Below, one piece after another: positions 1-7,085 of a DNA stretch of 19,590 nt. Each line of letters begins with the position of its first letter. The first letter of the stretch is position 1. The stretch covers positions 1 through 19,590 of the forward strand of contig JASHTX010000024.1 in the NCBI GenBank assembly GCA_030040335.1. Direction: 5' to 3'. The stretch is from Microcaldota archaeon (lineage in GTDB: Archaea > Micrarchaeota > Micrarchaeia > Micrarchaeales > CABMGC01). The notes under the pieces were generated by a model, which had not been told where the DNA came from, did no database searches, and worked only from the letters and a program-made list of their open reading frames with translations. The position numbers were made by a program, and so were the translations under genes.

Positions 1-3000
1 GTGGCGCTCCAGCTCCATATGTCGTTCTGCGCTATCGCGGGCACAGGCTGGAAGACATATGCGTTCTCAGAGAAGCTGCTCGAGATGAAGTCCTGCTCTG
101 TCCCTGAGGATGTTGTCACCTGGAGCATCGGCGAGTAGGCGAAGTCGCTTATCTGGAGTGTGCCGGCGTTGTTGAGGTTGAGCAGCAGGTTGCCTGCGTT
201 GTTTGCACCCGTGTTCTGGTTCGTGCAATCCCCTGTTGCGTCCTGTATGCATGCTGCCTGCGGCTTCTGCGAGTTGTCCACCGTTCCGTCATTCCATGTG
301 ATTATCACCGGCAGGTTGGCTGTAGTAGCAGTCACCGGCTTGTTCAGGAGGCACTCATCTCCAAGCGTCTTCGGCTCGTTGTCGTAGAGGCCGGTATCTA
401 TTAGCCCATTGAGCGATATCGGGTTCTGGCCTATTGTAGGAAAGTCAGGGCACGTGAGGAAATCTGTCGCATATTCTGAGTTGAATTGACTCACGCTTGA
501 GGCAGGTGATGTATCGCCGTCATTGATCGGTGGCTCGGTACCAAGCGAGCCGGAGTAGGCCGGGTTCGTGTAACACTCGCAAAGGGAGCAGTACGCACCA
601 TATGTCTGAATGGGTTCGGGAGGAGACGTCACCATGTCGAGATTCATTACGATCTCAAAAGCCGGTGTCGTGACCTCGCCACTGGTGCCAGAGCCTGTGC
701 TGCTGTCCGTGTAGTAGACGCAGTAGTATACCGCATTCTGCTGCAGAGTGGTGGTCGGAGGCGTTATGCTTATGCTTATTACCTGCCCTTTCGCAACACC
801 TGATCCTGAAGAGCCTGTGCCGGTCAGCGCTGTGCCGCTGCTTGGGCCGCAGTCGTCAGATGATGTCGACGAATACCACTGGTAGTCGTATGGTGCGGTG
901 CCATAGCTCGGCGCGCTGACGCAGAGGGTCACACTCTGCCCGTTGTCCATCTGTATCGAGGCGAAGGACTGTTCGTTGGCGCAGTTTCCTGTGGGCGTGG
1001 GTTCCGGTGCGCCGTTTGCAGTGAGCGGCGCGTGTACTATTATCGTGGCTGTACCTGTGAATGCTGACTCAGGTCCCTGCGTGGCCTGGCTGCTGTCAGT
1101 CTCCTCTACGCAGTAGTACTCGTTTGCTCCGTTGGAGCCCGCGTCACTTACTGACGGTGAGGCCGTGCACTGGATTGTCGTCTGACCCGAAGTGGTAGTA
1201 CCAGAGCATGTGGAGACGGTTGAGTCGTAACCGTCAGCAACGCCTGTGGCGCTGCATGCAGATGATTTGTAGGCGGAGCCAAGGCTGCTGTCCACGCTGT
1301 ACCACTGGTATGTGTACTGTGGCGTGCCAGTGGTGGGAACAGGAGTAGAGAGTGCGATTGTCTGCCCCTCATCTATGTTGATGTTGGTTGGCGTGGGTGG
1401 ATTGGATGCAACCAGAGTCGGGTTCACGGTTACTATGTCGATCCCTGATGTAGATGTGTCACCTTGCGAGTCCTCTACAGTGTAGCAGATGTCTGTGCTG
1501 CCCGTAAGTGTAAATGTATCTGTGCTGGTGATGCCTGTTATGCCAGTCTGGGCTGTGCCAAGTTCTGTGCTGCCAGTTTCTCCAGGTCCGCAGTTACCGT
1601 TCTGGCTGGAGTACCACGTGACGCTGTAGTCTGGTATGCCGCCGCTCCATGTAGCAGTGAGCTTTATGCTCTGTCCTGTGTCAATTGCAGGGCTTGCGGG
1701 CGTTATTGCAGATGCGGTCAGTGGTGCCGCGACCGTGACCAGGAGAGTGCCGGTGTACCTCGTCTCGGATCCTGCCTGGCTGCTGTCCTGCTCCTCAACG
1801 CAGTAGTAGGTGCTTGATGAAGGAGTGAATGTTGCGCTTGTGCCGCTCGTGCCAGTTGCGCTGTCGTCGCTGCATGTTGATGAGCCTCCCGCGTACCAGG
1901 TGTATGTATACGGCGTTGTGCCTCCGCTTGCTGCTGTTACTGATAATGATACCGACTGTCCGGGATCTATTGGCATGCTAGTGCTTGTGGTCGGATTCCC
2001 ACCGACCGCGAACGGTGGATTGACGGTCACCGAAAACTTAGCTGATCCTGTATCTCCGGAAACTTCGTCACTTACTGAGAGCGTAAGCATATAACCGGTC
2101 TGCGAGCTTACAGAAGGTGCTGCTGCCGTGCACTCTGTTTCGCTTATTGGCTCCGGCCCGTAGTTGCAGATTGACCCTGAGAACGTGAACCCGCCACTCC
2201 ATGCGTAGGTGTAGAGCGCAGGTATCCCAGCGGATGGATCTCCCCCACCTGATGCGCCACCAAGTGTGGTTATTGACTGCCCCGAATCTATTACGCATTG
2301 TATGCACGAAGCCGTGACGGTAAGCCCTGAGAAACTCAGCTGCTGCTGACTTGGCTGAGGTCTTGCTTGAATCTCTGCAGCCTGCTGGATGCTTGAGATT
2401 GAGCTGAGAACAGTTGTGGAGCTTGTTGCGAAGAGCGCAGAAGGCTGCGATCCTGATTCTATCGCTGCTGTTGTTACGGTCTTTGCTGTCAGCTTGGTAA
2501 CCTCATCTATCAGGACCGAGACAAGCGACTGTACCTTGGGTGTCGTGGTTGTGCTCGTGGTGGAGATGCTGTCTGGTTGGGGCACCTGCGCAGAAAGGCT
2601 GACGTTCATTGCTGGCTGCTGCGCTGTGTTTGCAGGGCTAAGCCCGTACACCGTTCCTCCCACTGTGCAGTACGTTCCCTGCGCGCCAGTTGTCGTCGAA
2701 CAACAGGAGACAGGCGCATAGGCGCTGTCCTTTACTTCAAATGCGTATGTTATGTCCTCAGTGGTTCCGGTCGGTGTCTGGTATGTTGCGCCCGTAGCTC
2801 CTGATATCGCATTCTGCGTAGTGCAGAGGGGTTGGGCAGGAGTTGTGCTGCCGTCTTGGTATGCATACCACTGGTAGTCCTGATAAGGTGGAGATCCGAA
2901 TGAGACTATTGCGCTTAGAAGCTCTGTCTGGCCCGCCCTCACTGTAGAGAGGTCGTCACCGGAGGGATTCACAGGACCTATCTGCCCGCTGTATGGCGCA

Positions 3001-4826
3001 TCAGGAGGATTCGGGTAGGGCGATGAGTATGAGGTCGGGCAGGCACCAGGCGTTGTCGGACATTCGCTGGAAGCAGGCGTATCGCCGCAGTTGTCATAAT
3101 AGTATATCCCATTGGGCACTGCGGTCTCGTATGTTACCGTAGTGCTGCCAGTGTTGGCGCTGTTCTGCGCATCTCCTCCATATGCCCCTGTTATCGATAT
3201 GGTGCCTGTTGTGGTCTGGCTGTACTCGGCTGTGCACGAACCGTCGGTCAGCGTGCAGGTTGCACCAGTCAGCGTGCCTGGACCGTTTGTGCTCCACGTT
3301 ATAGTGCCTGTAGGGCTGTTCCCAGTTACTGTCGCTGTGCAGGTGATCTGGACTCCAGGCGTAGGTTCGTTCGGCGTGCACGAAATCGTTACGCTTGAGC
3401 CCGTTGTCGTCAGGCACGGCTGCGAGCACCAATCGCCTGTGCCGCATGTCGAACCCATGGAGCCGGTCAGGCATTCACCTGCGGGTGGCGATGGATAAGT
3501 ACAGCCTGCAGGAGATCCGCCGCTCTGTGTCACATCACATCCCTCGTTTACCCCATAGGTGCAACTGTTCGTGTATGAAGAGCAGATCGTAGGGCCCGTG
3601 TATGTGACCGACGCCGTGCCAGTGCTTCCCGTGTTCTCCGAATTCCCACCGTATGAAGCTGTTACCGTGGCTGTGCCAGCTACGTACTGCGTGTACTGCA
3701 TGGTGCATGATCCGTCTGAGGTAAGCGTGCAGGTATCGCTTGAACCGAAACTGTATGAGCCGGAGGAAAAGCTGCCGCCGCTGCTTGGTACTGAGCTCCA
3801 GGTTACGGTGCCGCTTGGGCTGGAACCTGTAACCACCACGGTGCACGAGACCGAATCGCCTGTAGACTGCGAGTTCGGTGTGCACGAGACCACTGTTGAT
3901 GTTGCGGTGAGGGCTCCGGTGTATGTGACCGATGCGCTGCCATCACTTCCTGCGTTCGCAGTGTCTCCGCTATATGTTCCTGTTATCATCGTGGTGCCTG
4001 AACCGTCCTGCGTGTACTGGACTGTGCACGAGCTGTCTGCCAGCGTGCACGTATTTGAGCTGAATGTGCCTCCCTCTGAGGATGTCCAGCTTATCGTGCC
4101 TGTGGGGCTTGAACCTGATACTGCGGCGCTGCATGATACTGAGGAGCCGCTCGTCTGGCTGGTCGGTGAGCATGAGATTGAGGTGGTCGTATATGCTAGC
4201 GCGCTCCCCGAATATGTCACCGAGGCCGTGCCCGCACTGCCAGCGTTCAGCGAATCTCCGCTGTATGTTCCCGTTATCGTCGCGGCTCCGGTGCTGTCCT
4301 GCGTGTACTGTATCTGGCACGAGCCATCAGAGAGCGTGCATGTGCCGGAGCTGAAAGTCCCTCCCAGTGATGATGTCCAAGCCACAGTGCCTGTAGGGCC
4401 GGAGCCCATTATCGAAGCACTGGAGCCGACGACCGTGGCCGTGCACGTTACCGATGAACTCGGGGTCTGAGAGCTGGGCGTGCACGTAACCGTGGTGCCG
4501 CTGGTAACTGGGGTTGAGCAGGGCTGGGTGCAAAAGTCGTCTGTTCCGCATGTGGACCCTTGAGCTCCGCCAGAACATTCGCCTATGGGAGGTGCAGGGT
4601 ATGTGCAGCCAGACGGCGATCCGCCGCTCTCTGATACAGAACAGAAGCCAGTTGACTGCGTGCAGCTCGTGGTGTAGGATGTGCAGGTTGCTCCTGAATA
4701 TAATGCCTGCGCCGCTGATTCGTGCGCGCCTGAAGCGTAGTTTATTGCCTGAGTAGTAGCGAACGAGATGGATGAGAGTGCAAAAAAGGTCAGTAGGATG
4801 AATAGAGTGCTCTCCGCATTCCTCAT
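1..4826 (-). CDS. Giant secreted cysteine-rich Ig-like repeat surface protein (partial, C-terminus beyond window)
   Basis: Read codon by codon, the minus-strand frame starting at the ATG at 4826 has no stop down to base 1. That gives about 1,608 codons, still open. Residues 1-23 are a signal peptide (hydrophobic core, then Ser-Phe-Ala). A module with eight cysteines spans 48-103 and recurs at 415-471. Four Ser/Thr-rich Ig-like repeats (about 104-206, 207-303, 304-410, 472-567) share W-[ST], a C-T-L-x-DGSC-type loop and a TG-x-YSGD-like motif ending VTY; they resemble the bacterial Ig-like group 3 family. Residues about 570-830 hold another Ig-like domain and a helical, Ser/Thr-rich linker. 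A second Ig/PKD-like family follows, marked by D-x-GQ-[ST] at 847, 954, 1049, 1152 and 1294, with Y-x-WY and YYCVE motifs. Beyond about 1400 I recognise nothing. Likely a disulfide-rich cell-surface or adhesin-like protein; the role is inferred. Codon use resembles its neighbours. Confidence 0.9.
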   Translation of the reverse strand, partial: MRNAESTLFILLTFFALSSISFATTQAINYASGAHESAAQALYSGATCTSYTTSCTQSTGFCSVSESGGSPSGCTYPAPPIGECSGGAQGSTCGTDDFCTQPCSTPVTSGTTVTCTPSSQTPSSSVTCTATVVGSSASIMGSGPTGTVAWTSSLGGTFSSGTCTLSDGSCQIQYTQDSTGAATITGTYSGDSLNAGSAGTASVTYSGSALAYTTTSISCSPTSQTSGSSVSCSAAVSGSSPTGTISWTSSEGGTFSSNTCTLADSSCTVQYTQDGSGTTMITGTYSGDTANAGSDGSASVTYTGALTATSTVVSCTPNSQSTGDSVSCTVVVTGSSPSGTVTWSSVPSSGGSFSSGSYSFGSSDTCTLTSDGSCTMQYTQYVAGTATVTASYGGNSENTGSTGTASVTYTGPTICSSYTNSCTYGVNEGCDVTQSGGSPAGCTYPSPPAGECLTGSMGSTCGTGDWCSQPCLTTTGSSVTISCTPNEPTPGVQITCTATVTGNSPTGTITWSTNGPGTLTGATCTLTDGSCTAEYSQTTTGTISITGAYGGDAQNSANTGSTTVTYETAVPNGIYYYDNCGDTPASSECPTTPGACPTSYSSPYPNPPDAPYSGQIGPVNPSGDDLSTVRAGQTELLSAIVSFGSPPYQDYQWYAYQDGSTTPAQPLCTTQNAISGATGATYQTPTGTTEDITYAFEVKDSAYAPVSCCSTTTGAQGTYCTVGGTVYGLSPANTAQQPAMNVSLSAQVPQPDSISTTSTTTTPKVQSLVSVLIDEVTKLTAKTVTTAAIESGSQPSALFATSSTTVLSSISSIQQAAEIQARPQPSQQQLSFSGLTVTASCIQCVIDSGQSITTLGGASGGGDPSAGIPALYTYAWSGGFTFSGSICNYGPEPISETECTAAAPSVSSQTGYMLTLSVSDEVSGDTGSAKFSVTVNPPFAVGGNPTTSTSMPIDPGQSVSLSVTAASGGTTPYTYTWYAGGSSTCSDDSATGTSGTSATFTPSSSTYYCVEEQDSSQAGSETRYTGTLLVTVAAPLTASAITPASPAIDTGQSIKLTATWSGGIPDYSVTWYSSQNGNCGPGETGSTELGTAQTGITGITSTDTFTLTGSTDICYTVEDSQGDTSTSGIDIVTVNPTLVASNPPTPTNINIDEGQTIALSTPVPTTGTPQYTYQWYSVDSSLGSAYKSSACSATGVADGYDSTVSTCSGTTTSGQTTIQCTASPSVSDAGSNGANEYYCVEETDSSQATQGPESAFTGTATIIVHAPLTANGAPEPTPTGNCANEQSFASIQMDNGQSVTLCVSAPSYGTAPYDYQWYSSTSSDDCGPSSGTALTGTGSSGSGVAKGQVISISITPPTTTLQQNAVYYCVYYTDSSTGSGTSGEVTTPAFEIVMNLDMVTSPPEPIQTYGAYCSLCECYTNPAYSGSLGTEPPINDGDTSPASSVSQFNSEYATDFLTCPDFPTIGQNPISLNGLIDTGLYDNEPKTLGDECLLNKPVTATTANLPVIITWNDGTVDNSQKPQAACIQDATGDCTNQNTGANNAGNLLLNLNNAGTLQISDFAYSPMLQVTTSSGTEQDFISSSFSENAYVFQPVPAIAQNDIWSWSA
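3414..3584 (-). repeat. Eight-cysteine module, copy 2 (encoded repeat)
   Basis: Encodes residues 415-471 of the giant surface protein. It matches copy 1 in cysteine number and spacing and in the SGGSP, GCTYP, GEC, GSTCGT and QPC elements. Like copy 1 it is followed directly by an Ig-like repeat, so the duplicated unit is probably module plus Ig repeat. Confidence 0.85.
4518..4685 (-). repeat. Eight-cysteine module, copy 1 (encoded repeat)
   Basis: Encodes residues 48-103 of the giant surface protein. It carries eight cysteines and the shared elements SGGSP, GCTYP-x-PP, GEC, GSTCGT and QPC. The second copy lies at 3414-3584 with every cysteine kept. The even cysteine number suggests four disulfides (inference). 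Confidence 0.85.
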
Positions 4827-4852
4827 TTAAACGCTATATAGACAAATGTAAA

Positions 4853-4862
4853 GTATAAATAA
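4853..4862 (-). promoter_or_regulatory. TATA box of giant surface protein gene (leaderless start)
   Basis: The minus strand of the 56-base gap reads TTATTTATTTATAC, centred about 31 bases before the ATG at 4826. Transcription would then begin within a few bases of the ATG. No Shine-Dalgarno site precedes the ATG, so a leaderless mRNA is likely. The gene may therefore be expressed separately from the upstream glycosyltransferase. Confidence 0.5.
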
Positions 4863-4882
4863 ATAAGGTTCCAGAGCCTTTT

Positions 4883-6016
4883 TCACATTCTGCCCCTGAC
4901 TATCCTTTCGTAAACCTGGTTGGCCCTGTCTCCGGAAAACTCCAGCAGTACAGTCCTGCTGTTCCTTTCCGCGTCTCCTCCATATCTGCCGTGATCCTTT
5001 GACAGCCTGTTCAGCAGCTCGCCCATCTTCTCCTCCCTCGCCTCCAGGCACATCTTTCTCAGCTCCTTCGGCAGCGAGCTGGTGTCCGCTATGACCACCG
5101 GTGTGCCTACGGCCAGCGCCTCCAGTGTGACCAGTGAAAGCCCTTCCCTTTCAGAAGGCATTATCAATGCCCTTGACTCGCACATCTCCCTGAGGACGCC
5201 TTCAGTCTCCAGCCCGTGTATGAATCTCACCTTGCCTCTTGCCCGCTCGCTGGCCAGCTTTTTCAATCCCTCCTGCTCCGGCCCGGTGCCCACAACGTCC
5301 AGTTTTGCGTTCGTCTTTGCAATCGCCTCTATCGCCAGCTGGACCCTCTTGTGCTTGACCAGCCTGCTCACCACTACGAACTTGTTCTTCTTGGCGCAGG
5401 AGTGCCTCTTCTTGAAATCGGCTATCTCCTCGCTGTCCACAGCAGCGGGAAAGACGATCACCTTCCCCGGATCTACTCCCAATTCTTTCACAAGAAGATC
5501 CTTGGTGCTGCTCGCGTTCGCAATGTGCACGTCAGCGGACCTTGCGCAGAGCCACTCTACAGCGTATCCTACGTTCCCGAACCAGCTCAGGTAATGCTCC
5601 CAGAACGACCTGCTCCAGACCTCGTGCCACGTGACCGAGAACTTTATACCGCGCACGAGCGAGTAGAAGTATAGGGGGATTATGTGCAGGAAGGGAAAGG
5701 AGTCAGCGTCTAGGGCGTCGAACCTGTACGGGAAGATTTTTGTGAATAGCCTGATCGCGAAGCGCAGGGGCATCTTGGTGCTTCTCCTCTTGCCTCCGCC
5801 GCTGTACATCCCCTGCCAGTCTGCCGCCTCTCCGACGCAGTGGTACTTTATGCCGTTGTACATGAAGTCCTTGCCTGGCATGCCGTCCCTGTGCATCGTG
5901 AAGCAATGCACCTCGTTGCCGCTCTCCACAAGCTTCCTCATTATCACGTATCTCCTCTTCTCTATCCCTCCGTTGAACCACGGGAAGACGCTGTCGGAGA
6001 CGAAGGCAAGCCTCAT
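4883..6016 (-). CDS. GT4-family (GT-B fold) glycosyltransferase
   Basis: A 377-residue retaining glycosyltransferase of the GT4 / 'glycosyltransferase group 1' kind, normal in length. The N-terminal domain opens with MRLAFVSDSV and a glycine loop NGGIEKR at residues 15-21. The C-terminal domain has the VVVSRLVKHKR stretch, the GTGPE turn that follows the first donor-site strand, and a complete EX7E signature (E291, E299) in a SEREGLSLVTLEALAVGTPVV context. It would transfer a sugar from a nucleotide donor to a glycan or lipid-linked acceptor on the cytoplasmic side; donor and acceptor cannot be read from sequence. The ATG at 6016 follows GAGGT three bases upstream. It lies directly upstream of the giant surface protein gene and could act on that protein or on the lipid-linked glycan used by AglB (inference). 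Confidence 0.93.
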   Translation of the reverse strand: MRLAFVSDSVFPWFNGGIEKRRYVIMRKLVESGNEVHCFTMHRDGMPGKDFMYNGIKYHCVGEAADWQGMYSGGGKRRSTKMPLRFAIRLFTKIFPYRFDALDADSFPFLHIIPLYFYSLVRGIKFSVTWHEVWSRSFWEHYLSWFGNVGYAVEWLCARSADVHIANASSTKDLLVKELGVDPGKVIVFPAAVDSEEIADFKKRHSCAKKNKFVVVSRLVKHKRVQLAIEAIAKTNAKLDVVGTGPEQEGLKKLASERARGKVRFIHGLETEGVLREMCESRALIMPSEREGLSLVTLEALAVGTPVVIADTSSLPKELRKMCLEAREEKMGELLNRLSKDHGRYGGDAERNSRTVLLEFSGDRANQVYERIVRGRM

Positions 6017-6180
6017 AGAACCTCTCTTACTATTGCAAACAACATTAAAAATGATGTCCGAGAAACCCTGGTGCAGCGCCCCTCATTTGGCAGTTCCGCG
6101 GATTTCGTTTCTTGTCTAATGATTCCTTTTTAAAAACATAGGTTTAAAAAGTTTCGTCTCCTCTTGTATTCAGTGATCTG
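6017..6180. promoter_or_regulatory. Divergent intergenic promoter region
   Basis: This 164-base non-coding gap lies between the GT4 gene (minus) and the first small membrane protein (plus). The minus strand at about 6043-6053 reads CATTTTTAATG, a weak TATA candidate about 32 bases before 6016. On the plus strand GGTTTAAAAAG begins at 6141, with a second AT-rich stretch at about 6127-6137. GTGATC at 6173-6178 matches the anti-Shine-Dalgarno end of archaeal 16S rRNA but lies only two bases from the ATG. Confidence 0.5.
6140..6180 (+). promoter_or_regulatory. Promoter of membrane protein paralogue 1
   Basis: AGGTTTAAAAAGTTTC starts exactly 41 bases before the ATG. The second paralogue has AGGTTAAAGAAGTTTC at exactly the same distance. 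The TTTAAAA core is taken as the TATA box; transcription would begin around 6170-6175. Confidence 0.55.
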
Positions 6181-6546
6181 ATGGCAAAACAACAACAGAA
6201 CTGGGGAGCCTTCGTTCTGGAATTCTTGGGAAGCCTTGTCTTCCTGGGAGTTGCGTTCTCGGGCGCCCTCGACGTATCAGGAGCCGGATTCTGGGGTCCC
6301 ATCTTCGTGGGAGCCGGAGTCATAGCCTCAATAGCGCTATTCTTCAATAGCTTTGGGCTTGTCAGCGGCATGGGCATGGGTATGGACTTCAGGCTAATGG
6401 GCCTGGAGACATCGGCCGTAGCCGGACTAACCCTTACAGCGCTGACCTGGACGGCAAACGGCTCAGTATGGCCTTTCGCCTACTGGGGCGCTGTGCTCGG
6501 TTTCGTGCTGAGCTTCTTGGGCTCCTGGATGGCTGCAAAGAGGTAA
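6181..6546 (+). CDS. Small four-helix membrane protein, paralogue 1
   Basis: A 121-residue hydrophobic protein; I do not recognise the family. A short basic N-terminus (MAKQQQNW) precedes four predicted membrane segments at about 8-28, 37-63, 74-92 and 97-117. Shared with the next gene are MAK...NW-x-AF at the start, GFW-x-PIF-x-G-x-GVI-x-S-x-ALFF-x-SFG-x-x-SG in helix 2, and LGFVL-x-FLG-x-W in helix 4. It has no catalytic motif and no cysteines. The start is fixed by a TATA-like GGTTTAAAAAG 40 bases upstream and by alignment to the paralogue. An oligo-T tract directly after the stop implies a monocistronic message. Function unknown. Confidence 0.8.
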   Translation: MAKQQQNWGAFVLEFLGSLVFLGVAFSGALDVSGAGFWGPIFVGAGVIASIALFFNSFGLVSGMGMGMDFRLMGLETSAVAGLTLTALTWTANGSVWPFAYWGAVLGFVLSFLGSWMAAKR

Positions 6547-6554
6547 AGGCAGCG

Positions 6555-6591
6555 TTTTTTCTTTTATTTTCTTTTTCTTTTTTCTTTTTTT
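6555..6591 (+). terminator. Oligo-T terminator
   Basis: A 37-base tract that is almost pure T, with six runs of four to seven T separated by single C or A bases. It begins eight bases after the stop of membrane protein paralogue 1. U-rich tracts of this type terminate archaeal transcription without needing a hairpin. Short GCGT and ACGC arms flank it but are probably incidental. Confidence 0.8.
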
Positions 6592-6615
6592 ACGCCTTCA
6601 GCGCGAGCCAGGAAT

Positions 6616-6656
6616 AGGTTAAAGAAGTTTCTCATCGTCTGATATAGCGTGGTGCG
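6616..6656 (+). promoter_or_regulatory. Promoter of membrane protein paralogue 2
   Basis: AGGTTAAAGAAGTTTC begins 41 bases before the ATG at 6657 and mirrors the promoter of paralogue 1 in sequence and spacing. GGTG at 6651-6654 is a close Shine-Dalgarno-like site. Confidence 0.5.
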
Positions 6657-7052
6657 ATGGCAAAGATGACGAAGATGAAGCAGAACTGGGTGGCGTTTGC
6701 GCTTGTGCTTCTTGCAAGCCTGGTCTTCATAGCTACGTGGTGGAACCTCTGGGCAAAGGGCATAGTCTCGCCGGCTTTCGCCGGAGCAGGGGGCTTCTGG
6801 ATGCCTATCTTCATCGGCTTCGGTGTCATCGGCTCCGTGGCTCTCTTCTTCCTAAGTTTCGGCTACATATCGGGTCAGAGTGACGTGAACTCGCTGAGGA
6901 TGATGAACATGTGGTGCCTCAAGGCAACCCTCATATCGGGTGTCACGCTGCTCGTCTGGGCGATTTCGCTGCCTATATGGGCGTGGGCATCGATTCTCGG
7001 GTTTGTCCTCGGCTTCCTAGGCACCTGGATCGGCTGGAAGGACGCGATGTAA
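6657..7052 (+). CDS. Small four-helix membrane protein, paralogue 2
   Basis: A 131-residue membrane protein, clearly a tandem paralogue of the preceding gene. Membrane segments lie at about 11-30, 47-72, 88-104 and 107-126. The GFWMPIF-x-GFGVIGS-x-ALFF-x-SFG-x-x-SG and LGFVLGFLGTW blocks match the first copy. It has an insert of about ten residues between helices 1 and 2, is richer in tryptophan, and carries one cysteine (residue 87). It ends 33 bases before the oppositely oriented aglB stop. Function unknown; possibilities include a small envelope or accessory membrane component. Confidence 0.8.
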   Translation: MAKMTKMKQNWVAFALVLLASLVFIATWWNLWAKGIVSPAFAGAGGFWMPIFIGFGVIGSVALFFLSFGYISGQSDVNSLRMMNMWCLKATLISGVTLLVWAISLPIWAWASILGFVLGFLGTWIGWKDAM

Positions 7053-7085
7053 GAATCCCCATCTCTTATACGGTATCAGAAGAAG

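Noticed and set aside
3559..4470. Plus-strand open frame of 303 codons rich in Val, Pro and Glu
   Set aside because: It is the antisense of the Ser/Thr/Gly-rich Ig repeats of the giant minus-strand gene. Its repeats follow those of that gene and it has no promoter or recognisable domain.
6555..6591. T-rich tract as a simple-sequence repeat or assembly artefact
   Set aside because: It follows a stop codon directly and is interrupted by scattered C bases, which fits an archaeal oligo-T terminator better.
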